A stretch of DNA of 64,000 nucleotides from Acanthaster planci (taxonomy: Eukaryota > Echinodermata > Asteroidea > Valvatida > Acanthasteridae): assembly GCF_001949145.1 (NCBI RefSeq), contig NW_019091516.1, forward strand, positions 167,196 to 231,195, in the 5' to 3' direction. The position numbers and the translations under genes are program-made. Under the pieces are notes generated by a model, which had not been told where the DNA came from, searched no databases, and saw nothing but the letters and a program-made list of their open reading frames with translations. Of this stretch, positions 33,849 through 45,514 are shown piece by piece (the first letter of the stretch is position 1; every line of letters begins with the position of its first letter).

Positions 33849-35464
33849 TATTATCAAGCAACACACCGCATTGTTCCTCTTTTACCCTACATCCCAACCT
33901 ATTGTTGAAGATTGATTTTCACACTAAGAACTTGCCAAGCAAATTTATGTTTGCTTAGCATGCTACGGTACACACAATTAATGTACAATAAATGTTTTGA
34001 CCCAAATGTTGTTTTCAATTCTGATTCCCACAGTTACGGAATATTTACCAAATGAAATGGTCGAGCACTTGTTGGTAGAGTATGGTCTGTACATTGTATG
34101 CAAACATGTACCGGTATTGTGTAAATTGTACCGGTACTGGTTTGTACCGGTATATACACGTACATGTATCTTTACCTTACATTGCACACGTACCTTCCCA
34201 ATTGTTAATTTAAATGCGGAGGCTATTCATGAATCATTGTTCTGCCAGCTTTGACATTATTGATCTGCCCTTCTGGAGGAACACTTGTACACAAGCCTCA
34301 AGCGTCATCAGTGACCTTGCAATACATGCACCAGTACCTGTCATGCCAAGTACGTACAGTAAAAAGCTGTTTCAGTGATCGGGCAACTTTAAGATTATTG
34401 AATTTTTACCTAGATTATAATGAATGGAAAAGTTTTCTGCCAGTGCTTACATGTAATTTGGCCTGTCATCAGTAGCCTGACATCCAGGTGTGAATTTTTA
34501 AAAACAATGCAAGTTGGCCTCAGAATATTTCTCAGTGGTACTGTATTGGTTTTTCTTAAACCTAGCTGACTGATTTTTTTTTTCAAAATGATTCATTATT
34601 TTTTATCAAACACCAGTAGCATTCTTTTGGAGCTTTTGGTAATGATGTACACTGGAAGGATTCTGCAAATGTGGAACTGCTGTGATGCAGAAAGTGCACA
34701 GTGTACCGGTACATGTACATGTTCAGTGTGTATGTACTCATTGTAGGTGACTGCATTTTTTTTATGGACCTCAAGCTGGACCAATAAAGGGTGCTGTTTC
34801 CTTAGCAACGGAGGCTCTTTTGGTACTACATGTAACTGGACATCATTGGTTCATGTACTACTAGGAAACACATGCGTTGCAATCGCATGGCTACCAACAA
34901 AATGAAAACCCCTGATCAATGCAGCTCTTTTCAACCAATGAGGGGGTACATGCTTCTGCATGCATCAATATTTTCATTCTTTTCCCTGTTTATCAACTGC
35001 GGTCTGTACCGTACAACATGCCTTGAGAGTTGAAGGGCTTGTAACTTGGCCCATACATGTACATTACCTCTTGCATAACCCATATTTTATTTCAGCTTTC
35101 TGCACATTTCATCTGACAAAAAGGTCCGGAATTACAGTATCAGACATGTCAGATGTCTGTATTCTGCACATCCAATCAGTGGTCTCTTATTGTCTAAACA
35201 TATCCCAAGGTGACATACTTGATAACTTGCTGTATTTGTACAACATGCACAGCGTGTGTTGTTGTTATCACACCAGATTCTCCTCATTGATAGAAAGTGT
35301 ATGTCTCTTCCAAAGCAGTGATGGATCGACAATCTAATTTTGGAAGGAGGCAGCTGCATCATCCATAGTCGAGGATGTTTACGAGGCTCATGCAGTAAAA
35401 ATACATGTGGGTACAGAAATAAACAAGTACATGTATACAACTGACATGTAAACAAGTACATGTA
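33849..35464. other. NCX intron 2, nothing recognised
   Basis: No exon or transposon recognised. TACCGGTA/TACATGTA clusters at about 34105-34170 and 34703-34722. Confidence 0.4.
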
Positions 35465-35690
35465 CAGTCGAACACGATTAACACGAGCACGCTTGAGACG
35501 AAATCGCACTTAAGACGAGCATATTTCTTCAGTCCCATCCAAAATGTACACATTCCTACGAGAGAAAAGTTACTAAATACGAGCTATGCTAAGACGAGGA
35601 CATAGACAAGGCGAGTACTTTTGCCTAAGCGGCAGTGTCAAAAACCATTGTCCATGGCATTTTTAACACGAGTACAATTGAAAAGCATCT
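35465..35690. mobile_element. Tigger/pogo-like transposon end fragment
   Basis: Begins TA|CAGTCGAACACGATTAACAC at 35463/35465, followed by repeated AAGACGAGC-type motifs (CGCTTGAGACGAAAT, CACTTAAGACGAGC, GCTAAGACGAGGAC, AACACGAGTAC). A CAGT(C/A)GAAC start with TA target and subterminal CTTAAGACGA repeats matches the ends of Tigger/pogo elements as I remember them. No transposase and no matching right end; it abuts the SINE at 35700. Truncated. Confidence 0.6.
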
Positions 35691-35699
35691 TCAAAAGCT

Positions 35700-35885
35700 T
35701 AATCCCAGTGAGTAATTCCTGATGGAGTGCGTCAGTAGTTCTCCAAAAATGCTAATCCACTCGGCAATTTGTGCTGGGGTTTTGCCAACGACGACTTGGC
35801 GACTCTGTTCCTGGGACTAAAAACCTGATCCACATGTGGACAAAATGGTGGACCGGGCTGGGATTCGAACCGGATCACAGACCTT
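35700..35885 (-). mobile_element. tRNA-derived SINE, diverged second copy
   Basis: On the minus strand a B box GGTTCGAATCC (about 35860-35872) is followed by CAGCCCGGTCCACC, a 12-base insert (ATTTTGTCC and neighbours), then CCACATGTGGATCAGG and TTTTTAGTCCC. This is the same order as the SINE at 4562-4833. No intact tRNA fold or A box is evident; the lower-coordinate limit is approximate. Confidence 0.6.
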
Positions 35886-37930
35886 AAGTTATTGAAAAGT
35901 TGTTGAAAATGAAAAGCATCAGTAGGATTGCAATATACCGGTATGTACCATGTACATGTACTGTACCTGTACCAGGTACATGTACCTCGTTTGATTATTT
36001 GAATGCAACTCTTGCTGGTAATACGTGTCAGTTCTCAGTAAGAGTTCCAAGGATTTGTGTCTCGTTGATTGAATGATAACTCATATACCTGTATTTTAGG
36101 CATGGTACATGTACATGTACCGTATGATATTGGAATGTACATGTTTCTATCTTTACATCTTTGTGTATATTTGCACACTGCGGTACAGTACAGCATGTAC
36201 GCATTGTACCTGGGAATGTGCGAATGCATGCATTTACCTGTTCACTGTACAATACATGTGTATGTCTTGAGCCTGATCTGGCAGGATTGCCCTTTATAAA
36301 GGGACACTGCCCTTTCCCAAGCTTATCCCCTTGTCCAAAAATTGGAATTAAACCTTTAATTTTGCACCGGTATGTTGTTGTGCACGTGCATGTGCACGTA
36401 CATGTACCGGTAAATCGATGTACTCGTACAGTGTATATAATGCACACCATATGCCTTTACATGTACAATACATATGTACCTTTACCTATGTCCAGAAATG
36501 AAATTGAAGAAATACTTCATCATGTGTGTTGTGATATGTAAATTAGGGACTACCGGTATATGATTTAGCATATGCATACTACTCTATCCGGCTTGACGCC
36601 TTTTACTTCTCTCCATTCCTGGATGTGTATGAATAAAACCGCTAGGCAGTGGCACTGGAGAAGAACTTTCTTCATCCTGAATATCCTACATTCATCACAC
36701 TTCATGATGGCAGCAGTGTATAGGAGAACAGTCATAGAACACGCCAGCTCCGGGAAAAACTTCCCATGAACTCAAAATCTGCGACGAACGAGCCTTACAA
36801 GCCCACTGCCAGCCAACGTCTAGGCCTGACGTATGATGACGCTACACAAACTGAAAGAATCTATCAATAAATAATTCTACTTTGTAAAGATGAAAGTACC
36901 AGAGCCATGCACACACACAGGGTACTACTCGTACGTGTACATGTAGTCTTGGGTCCAGGATGCCTTTTGCGGTGCTGCGATCCAATACATGTATGTACGC
37001 GTGCAGTGTATTGCGAATAATTCATGCGATTCACTGTGACAGCTCCCTCTTTTAACGTGTACCTGCCACTAAAGGCCTGGTGATGGTTCGTATCTTTATG
37101 ATGGAGATCGTTGTTTGTGTCGCGGAATGAACATGTACATGTACATTAAGATCTTGGAATCAAGACCAACAGGGTACATGTGTACATGCACTGAATGTAC
37201 CATACCCAACTACATGTACACATGTACATGTGTATATGTACCGGCACCCTACGTGTTTTTATTTACATGTACATGTACACTCTGTGAATCACATGAAAAG
37301 AGGCCCTTAAGATTCACTTTACTAAGTCCAGTATACATGCATGTACTATGGTACTTACTAACATGTACCAGTGCATGAATGTAAGCTTTACTGGAGCATT
37401 GTTTAATTGCAGCATGTACATTGTACTGTACCGGTACATGTACCTACATGTATGTACATGTCGCTTCTGTTTTGTACCATATGGAGTAAATATTCTTATC
37501 TCTCCAGGATGTACATTATGACAGCATTTTCCTCGTCAGGCCTGTCGCCTCGCCTCAACCTTTCTTTCTTTTTGTCATTGGGCACCTCACCATGCATGAC
37601 TGCTGGTCCAGATCTCCACGGTGTCTGATGACATGTGATTTCAAATAGTGATACAGACAATGAACGCGTTCATTTAGATGATGCGTACTGGTACTTACAC
37701 GTGTGTACCATGACGGAGCCAATTCAGTTCAGATGTACATGTACGTGTACATGTACATGTGTACATCCTACTTACCATGCTTACAGCAATTAAAAAAAGA
37801 AAGTTTGCTCCATTTTATTCTACAATATTTACACTGCATATACATGTACCGGTACATGTACTCTGGTAGGGTTTTCTGTCGCTTTACCCACATAATGGTG
37901 CCAGTACATATTTTACTACATTAGGTACAT
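35886..37930. other. NCX intron 2, nothing recognised
   Basis: No exon or transposon recognised. Very dense palindromic tracts (about 35937-35985, 36105-36140, 36365-36480, 37130-37270, 37420-37460, 37735-37765, 37840-37860). A perfect palindrome CCCTTTATAAAGGG lies at about 36290-36303. Confidence 0.4.
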
Positions 37931-38208
37931 GGGTGATTACATAAATTAGAGGTCCACCTTGGGGACATTTTAGTGTTCTGTTAGGGGTGAAACCATTCAG
38001 CTTTTCTGGATGGAACTAATATTAATACTGTTCACATTCTGTAGATCAAACAGGATTACATTGTTTATGACCTGTACAATATACAGTTCAATCTGCACAA
38101 TGTTTGATAATGTTGTGACAATTTTACATGAAGAAAAGTTGACTGGCTTCACTTGTAACAGGACACCAAAATGTCCCCAAGTTGGACCCCTCATTTGTAG
38201 AATCACCC
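37931..38208. mobile_element. MITE related to the ATTCCAGAAATTAGGGG family, copy 3, with long terminal repeats
   Basis: 278 bp. The left end GGGTGATTACATAAATTAGA-GGTCCACCTTGGGGACATTT matches the reverse complement of the right end (AAATGTCCCC-AAGTTGGACCCCTCATTTGT-AGAATCACCC) over about 40 bp with few mismatches. The internal TTGTAACAGGACACCAAAAT also occurs in copies 1 and 5. A non-autonomous sub-family with an extended terminal repeat. Confidence 0.85.
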
Positions 38209-40434
38209 TTAAACATGCACATGTACATGTTTATTATGGTGTCACATTGTATTGAACCTTTTGGTTTGATTGTGCAAAATCACCGACTTCCATTTGTTAA
38301 ATGTCAGATTTTAAAACTCTATTGAGAAATTATTTAAAAAGCCATGACAGCGGTTAAATAATGTGAAGTGTTTTATAAGAAAACACTTGAATAAATGGAG
38401 ATACATGTAGATAGTACAGGTATGTTTTCAAAATCTTGTTCTTTTGATACATTTACCAGGGTAGAAAAGATTGTACTGTACATTCCACAATAGAGGTCTA
38501 TTCACATAATGTAGCATGATGGGCAAAGACGTTTTAGGAAATGCACCGTCTGTGGAAATGCATGCATTTTTTAGTCTGTGTATTTCTGCTGGCAGCTTCA
38601 TGTCTGCCAGAATGTTGTGGGATTTTGAAGGCGCACCCATTTCCGCGCACATCCGTGGTACACATGTACATGTAAATTGAATGCTGACCGTTAAAAATTA
38701 CGTGACTGAAAACAATGTGGGCCTAAATAATATTTTGTGAGAAAAACTTAACAGAACACCTTCCCCCTGGGCCAAATAAGGATCCATGAAAGTCTTGCAA
38801 GCAAGAGGAAGTGTAATCCATGCAAATACATGTACGGTATGTGATGGTACATGTACATGTACATCAAACGTACATGCCCCAGTACATGTACACTTGTATA
38901 CCGGTACTTGATGGACTTGGTACTGTACATGTACATATGCAGTTGTACATGTAGTTGTTACATGGTTCCTAATTGTACATGTTCCTAATTTTAGTCATGG
39001 AAGCAAAACAAATATTTAATCTGCTTTGAACCAGCCAAATTTGGTCTTTATGTACTGGTACCTGTAGTATTCAAGAGGATTTTTCTCGGCATTCTGTTAA
39101 AACTTGTTCCTGCAAACTGGCTCCTTGGCGAATTACTCAAACCTACAATGAGCATCGTAATTCCAATTTCCATTTTATCACTGTTAACTGTATTTTTAGT
39201 AATTACACATTGAGTGGTGGCAAGTTAAATACATTATGCATATGTGCCGGAATTTACCCTGTAGTGCTTAGAGTTTGGAATCTGCTCAGTTACCCGGTAG
39301 TCTGCTTGCAAAAAAAATAGCCAAAAAGCACTGAAGCCATGATAGCCCAAATAGTGTAAAATCTGTCAAGTAAGTTAGCAACCTGCTCTCTGCAAGTGTT
39401 TTTAAAGTTGTAAAAGCTTGTGTTGAATTTGGTTAGTGTACTGCGGGACAACACTTTCAACCCAACAAAATTGCCTGTGCATGAAGGATCCACATCTTTT
39501 CCCTGCATTTCTTGAAGCCTCAATTATTGGCTATTCAGCAAGGAAAGCATATCATGCAAATACAGGCTGGAGCTGTGATCATGACTCATCACTTCATAGG
39601 GAATCTGTCAGAAGATGCATATGATTGTTATGTTATAAAGCATTATCTAGTACCGGTAGATGTACATGTATTTGCCAGATACATGTACATGTAGCTGTCA
39701 GGTGAAACTGCACGATTTACAATTAGAGTCTTAATACATGCTCATGTACAAAAACGCTACTGTACTGGTACCTAAACTAAGTAAAATTTAGCCTTTTTGT
39801 AGATGGCAGTTAACCTGGAGATAATGCAGAAATTGTCAGTATATTATACATGTACCTGTTTGTGTTGCTGGTACCGGTACGTGTATTTTGTCACAAGAGC
39901 CTTCTTGCAATCCTAATAGTGAACACAAAGTTGGACACCATTTTGTATTTGTTAGGTATCAATCTTCTGACAAAAGTAAAAAACTCTAAAATACTCAGAG
40001 GGTCTCAAGTGTCCAACCTTGCAGAGTTTTTCTCAAAGATTTGGAATGATTCTGGAAAGATCCAAACATTAGGCTGTCAGACTTTCCAGATTTGTACATG
40101 TGTCATTGTGAAATAAAGCAGATACCGGTATTACGGGCCAATATACATTGTACATGTACGTGAAGTCAGTTCACGTACATGTACTGTACATGTACGTACT
40201 AGTAAGTACAGTATGTGACATACATGTACATACATATGGAAGCTAGACTGGTAGCTCGTGGTATCACAATTATGCAAATTCATCTCTTTTTTTGAGTTGT
40301 TTGGTTCTGCAAAGAACCAGTTGAAGGACCACACAAAAAAGACCACATTGCCTTGTGTTACAGCAAACCTTCCATACTTTATTCATGTCCACTATACAAA
40401 CCTACATGTACATGGTATAGTACATGTATGTACA
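38209..40434. other. NCX intron 2, nothing recognised
   Basis: No exon recognised. Hexamer tracts at about 38668, 38828-38930, 39660-39693, 40148-40225. An open frame at 39850-40116 has no domain. Confidence 0.4.
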
Positions 40435-40462
40435 TTATTATTATTATTATTATTATTATTAA
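40435..40462. repeat. (ATT)n microsatellite, LINE 3' tail
   Basis: About nine ATT repeats (TAA on the minus strand) at the low-coordinate end of the LINE, interpreted as its 3' tail. Confidence 0.9.
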
Positions 40463-41555
40463 ATGGTTTATTTTAAAAACATCATAATACAGCGTCACGG
40501 CCGAATTACACAATGTTTTGCATATTTTATAAATAAGGCTAAAAGACAATACATACATGTATACAAGTAAGAACAATACCAAATAAAACACTTATTGAAT
40601 ATTACATTTAAGGGAAAAAATAGATAATCAGCCCTTGAGCTAAAATTATAAACTTCTTTTGTTAAAATGCAATTTTAAAAAACAGATTTGTAATGACCTG
40701 TAAAAAGTAAAAAATTGGGTTGAATTAACATATATATGCATTAAACATATTAACGCTATATAATAAAATACAAGAGACTAAAAGTGGTCAATTAATAAGC
40801 TGTTGCTACTCCAGCAGGCATAGATATTACTTTGCATTATAGAGTCGTATCAAAGATGGTATTGGGCTGTTTCTCATTCTTCTTGTTCTGCAGCGAGGCT
40901 CTGGAATTTTTTTAGTATGTCTTACACACTGTAACTGTCTTGCATTTTCCACAGATGGAAGAAAATTCTGAAACAATTTTGAATGGGTTATTGTCTTTTG
41001 GATGAACGAAGTACACAATGATACTCGCCTTTCTTCTAAGTTTTCCATACCTAGCAAGTTTTTTGAGTTTTCATAACTTATAAGACATCTTCCAAGAATA
41101 ATTCGAAAAGCTCGTTTTTGAATTGACTCAAGAGCTATGCACTGCTTATTGGTGAGACTGCTACTCCAGACAGGAGCCCCATACTCTGAGATGGGGCGAA
41201 TGTGAGAACAGTATACATGTACTGTCAATAAGTTGTTGTCAGGCAGACGATGTCTTTAATTAAGGACACATACATGTAGCATGTGTAATTTTCTATTTGC
41301 TCTCTTAACAAGATCAACTACGTGTGATTCCCATTTCAGGTCATTTTGAATTAAAATACCGAGTTATTTAAGTACATTAACACACTGCAACGTATGGTCG
41401 TGAATGCTAATTTCCTTCATTACTGCAGGATTCCGTGAGAAATTAATTTGCATTACACAGCATTTGGCAGAATTCACTTTCATGTTATTATCACTCGACC
41501 ACTTTACAATACATGTACCATATGTGTAAGGGCATCTTGCGTTCGAGAGTATGAG
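40435..41555 (-). mobile_element. 5'-truncated LINE (CR1/L2-like) with (TAA)n 3' tail
   Basis: On the minus strand the sequence runs from a reverse-transcriptase thumb region at the high-coordinate end to a (TAA)n tail at 40435-40462. Protein traces: WSSDNNMKVNSAKC (about 41440-41500), LKWESHVVDLVKRANRKLH (about 41280-41345), then a 133-codon open frame 40827-41228. That frame holds YCSHIRPISEYGAPVWSSSL and ALESIQKRAFRIILG, the conserved C-terminal motifs of CR1/L2/jockey-group non-LTR reverse transcriptases. The catalytic palm box and endonuclease are missing and stops separate the pieces, so it is dead. Short TACATGTA insertions interrupt the coding sequence (for example near 41215 and 41513). 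Confidence 0.85.
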
Positions 41556-44500
41556 AGTACATGTACTTGCATACGTGTACGTGTACATGTACAAGTCTCA
41601 TGTATGTAGTAATTACTTATAGTTTGCATCAGTTTTTGTACACGTTATTTCAAAAGCAGAATAATTGTGCCATCCTTTGGCAATTTCTTCAACAGAAGTA
41701 CATGTACATGTATTGTACTGTTAATACATGTAAGTCACATGCATACGGCATGATGAAAAAAAATTGGGAAAAAGGATTTGTACAACATTGACACTTTCCA
41801 TCTCAACGGTAGGAACGGACTTTCACGTTACCCAAGCTTCTTGCATCAAGCAGAGCTGAACATGGAATGCAATTTATCACCGTTCTCCAGACAAGCCAAG
41901 GGCCCTATCATATAGCCTCAATCACTTCATTATCTACCCTCCTTTATCACCATGTGTAAATTATGCATAATTGGACATTGTTAATTTTTAAACGAGAAAG
42001 AAAATTAGCTTTTAATGGAGAGTGGAGCATCAACCCTGCAGTCATTGAGTGAATCCCTTGATTGACTATTTCACTACATAATACTCTGCCATTAAAAGCA
42101 TGCCCATTCCTGCATTTACAGTTGTCCATAAAAGTAACTGACAAAATTATTGTTCAAATGATTCAAAAGATGCAGTGTACATGTAGTTATGGGACTAAGC
42201 AGTAAGCTCACCGTGAAATAATTCAGTCAAGTTGTCGTTTTGAAAACAAGCAATAAGAGAGGGCCGTTCCTAACAACATGTCTGAAGACACATTTTAGGA
42301 AACTGCCCTCAGTTTACGCAGTTCAAATAACTTTGCGAAGTGCACATAGGTGTTGACATGATGCACGTGCAGTTGCTATAATTCATCGATTCAATGCACA
42401 ACATCACGTAGCTGCAATCGGCAGAATAAGAGCGTGTCCCAGACGCTGAATTTGGGTGCAATTTGAAACATGACACTGCAACCTTGATTTGAAATCAAGA
42501 TCCTAGTATATACATGTACATATCTAATACAGCATTCGCTGAGTTCAGTCTTCTTAAAGTTAGTTGTAAAACACCCTGCTTTAGCTTTTAAGCACTTTTG
42601 TTGCCTATAAAACACATTGCACTAATGACAAATGAAGGACTATACAATGAACAGGATGCTATCTGCTCTCAAGATTACTAGCACATACATGTATACCGAT
42701 ACATGTCCTGTACATGTACATTGAGGAGAAATTTGGTTTGAATGATGATTGCAACAGAACACCCCAAACTATCATTTAAAAAGCAGAAGGCAGTGTTGGT
42801 GTATTTATTCAATTACACTCTGCATCAGTTGAATAATTTGTGTTTGGGGTTTACGGTACATGTACCGGTAAGCCCATGTTCATTGTACGTTTGATTTTCA
42901 GTTGTGCAGTATTTTGAAATGTTGAGAATATCCTATCATGTGTGTATTGCATTTATTTGTCAGCATTGTATGTGTACAGTACATTTGCAGACCCTTATTA
43001 ATATTTTCACTGATGGCACCATGCACTTTGAGTACCATGATGCAAACAGCAAGCTGCAAAATCATGATATCAGGGGAGTACCGGTGGTGGCTTTGGGAAT
43101 CATCCAGAGTGGATACTCCTTTTAGTTATGCAGTGAAGTTGGGAACGGAAGGCTACTGGCCAGGTCAGGGGAAAACTGTGGCATTTAGTCTGAAGGGAAG
43201 AGCTGTGAATGCATTTGTGTATCCACTGGGGTACATTATGCATTTAATTAACTTGAAGTTTCTTCTCATGCTAATTGAATCCCAGAGACATTGGACTTTC
43301 TGGATGATGCCTCTTGAACTAACTTGACATTTAACAGGGTTAGGGTGGTAGCGGTATATAGCGTGTACTGCACATGTATCTCTTATCGAGACACTCTAAT
43401 CCATACAAAATATTCTCGTTCTGCAGTCTCCAAGGTTGTAAATGATTAAGGCCAGTTGTGCCGGAGGTTATTGCTTTGAATTTCAGAGGCCAATTAGCCT
43501 TCATGTGTAACTGAGCAGTTCTGAGTTGCTCATTAACCACCGTTACTGTATGTACATGTACACGCAGATGTACCAGTATATACGTGTACATGTATACTCA
43601 TTGATACATGTACTGTTATTTTATGTTTGACTTGAATGCAAACAATCAAATTATGTAGGTTTTAAAATGACGGGATTTTTCCTTGAATTTACGATAAACT
43701 CTGTTCCTTGTTTCATTGATACACCCATATCATACATCTACAATGTTGAAATTTCATTCTCTGTTTGATTCTAAAGAATATGCTTCTCTGCATATTCTGC
43801 AGTACTATTGTACCGTACAACATGCAATTAAATGTCACTATCATTAGGTGTCACTTCTTGTGCAAGAATATGTGTATTCATTGGCATTCTGAAGAGTTTC
43901 GTTTTGCTACATGTACATGTATGTTCTGTTGAAAAAAGTGCCGCTATAATTTTGTGTCAAACTTAGCAGCATTCATGTAGACCGTCTTTTTTTTTTCCAG
44001 GTATGTTGGCGTACTTGTACCGGTACATGTGTATTTCACAATGGTATTTTGTTGACGTTTCACTCAGTAATTATCATTGTTTTCAACATTCTACACTAAA
44101 GACCTTGTGATACATGTATATCATGTAAATTACATCAGAGTTCCTGCGGCCTGGAAAACTCATGAAAATGTCATATATACATGCAGGTTTTCGTTTTCAA
44201 ATATTCCAAGAAATTACCTTATTGGGTCATGGATTTTCATAATTTGTTCATGGAAAAGTCAATGAAATTTAATTGTCCATAAGGTGCATGATACATGTAC
44301 ATTGTATATTTTACACACGTACACTGTGGTGTATTTACGGGTGGAAATTACTCGTACCTGTATCATTATGTCGCAAAAGAAACGAACTGTTAATTTTACA
44401 GTAAATCAAGGTACATGTACCCAATATATGGTGTACAACATTGCACTTTATCTACCAGTACCTGTACAAGAAGTGCACCCGTGTACACCCATAAACATGA

Positions 44501-45038
44501 CAAATGACATACAAAAAATATGTGTCCTGATTCAAATTATATTGTGCATACTTATTGTGTGCGTGCATATCCCAGAGTGACACGCTACATGTACCGGGGT
44601 GCATGCACATGTACATCCAGGAATGTTTATTATAAACCTACATACCAGTATATTGATTATTCGGTGTTACAGCATTTGAAGTGCATCGATCTGTAAAGCT
44701 ACCGGTACCATACATGTACTCGTATATTGCGTGCACATGATTATGGAATGTTTCATTTGGATTATACCGTACATGTACATTCTAAGGCTGTACAGCACTG
44801 TGAATTCAGTCATGATTACGTATGTATAAATTTGCGGAACTCAACATGAAATCAGAGATTTCAGCAATTCATCTTATAGTACCGGAAGTTATAAACTGCT
44901 TTTTTCCTTCATTTGCTGTGTTTGCACTTTATGAAGTACTTGTTCAAAAGTGCAGTTCTTTTATTTGTTATTGCATTATTTTCATTGTTTTTGAACAACT
45001 TAACCCCATTTCTTGACAGCAACATGGTAATTCAAAGT
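41556..45038. other. NCX intron 2, nothing recognised
   Basis: No coding exon with a recognised domain. The open frame at 42938-43327 (129 codons) has no recognised motif. Hexamer tracts at about 41570-41595, 41698, 42706-42720, 42857, 43550-43610, 43911, 44018-44030, 44590-44612. Confidence 0.4.
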
Positions 45039-45046
45039 GCCTCCTC

Positions 45047-45506
45047 TAGAGCTGAGTCAATGCAAATAATTCACTATTCGAATACTCGACCTTCAATTTG
45101 ATCGAATATCTGAATATTCGGTTGTACCGACCGGCGTATTTTGATGAACAGATCATATGCAAACACAGTTCCAATAACACACACAATTGTACATTATGAT
45201 CAATGTAATAGCTTCTCACATCGAGGAGTATCTCCAGCCACGATTTAGCAAGATTTAAGAGACAAACAATACTTCTTGCCCTGTTGAACATTTCTATTCC
45301 TTTTACTTAATGAATAATTTTCTTTTTAAATCTATCTAAGATTTCTGTCACTTTTCATTTGAATCTACTTGAAACAAGCCACCTTAGTGCAAATTTTCTC
45401 TTCTTTTTCATGAATTTTGCCTTTGAATATTCAGATTCTTAAATAAGATTCAAATATTCAATATTCGATTGAGCACTCTGTTATTCAGATATTCAGCACA
45501 GCTCTA
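45047..45506. mobile_element. hAT-like non-autonomous transposon with 8-bp target duplication
   Basis: 460 bp bounded by terminal repeats TAGAGCTGAGTCAATGC (left) and TAGAGCTGTGCTGAATATC (right, read inward), and flanked by the identical 8-bp GCCTCCTC at 45039-45046 and 45507-45514. An 8-bp duplication and a YAGRGCTG-type terminus are diagnostic of the hAT superfamily. Subterminal ATTCGAATA/GAATATTCG motifs at both sides fit transposase-binding repeats. No transposase; the minus open frame 45046-45291 is incidental. Confidence 0.9.
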
Positions 45507-45514
45507 GCCTCCTC

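Noticed and set aside
35860-35935. tRNA gene on the minus strand (GGTTCGAATCC)
   Set aside because: Only the T-arm/B box is present; no acceptor or anticodon stem can be folded, and the downstream sequence matches the SINE body at 4562-4833.
43330-43350. Telomere-like GGGTTAGGGT, also seen at about 63190-63215
   Set aside because: Single occurrences, or part of a 35-bp unit; no TTAGGG array.
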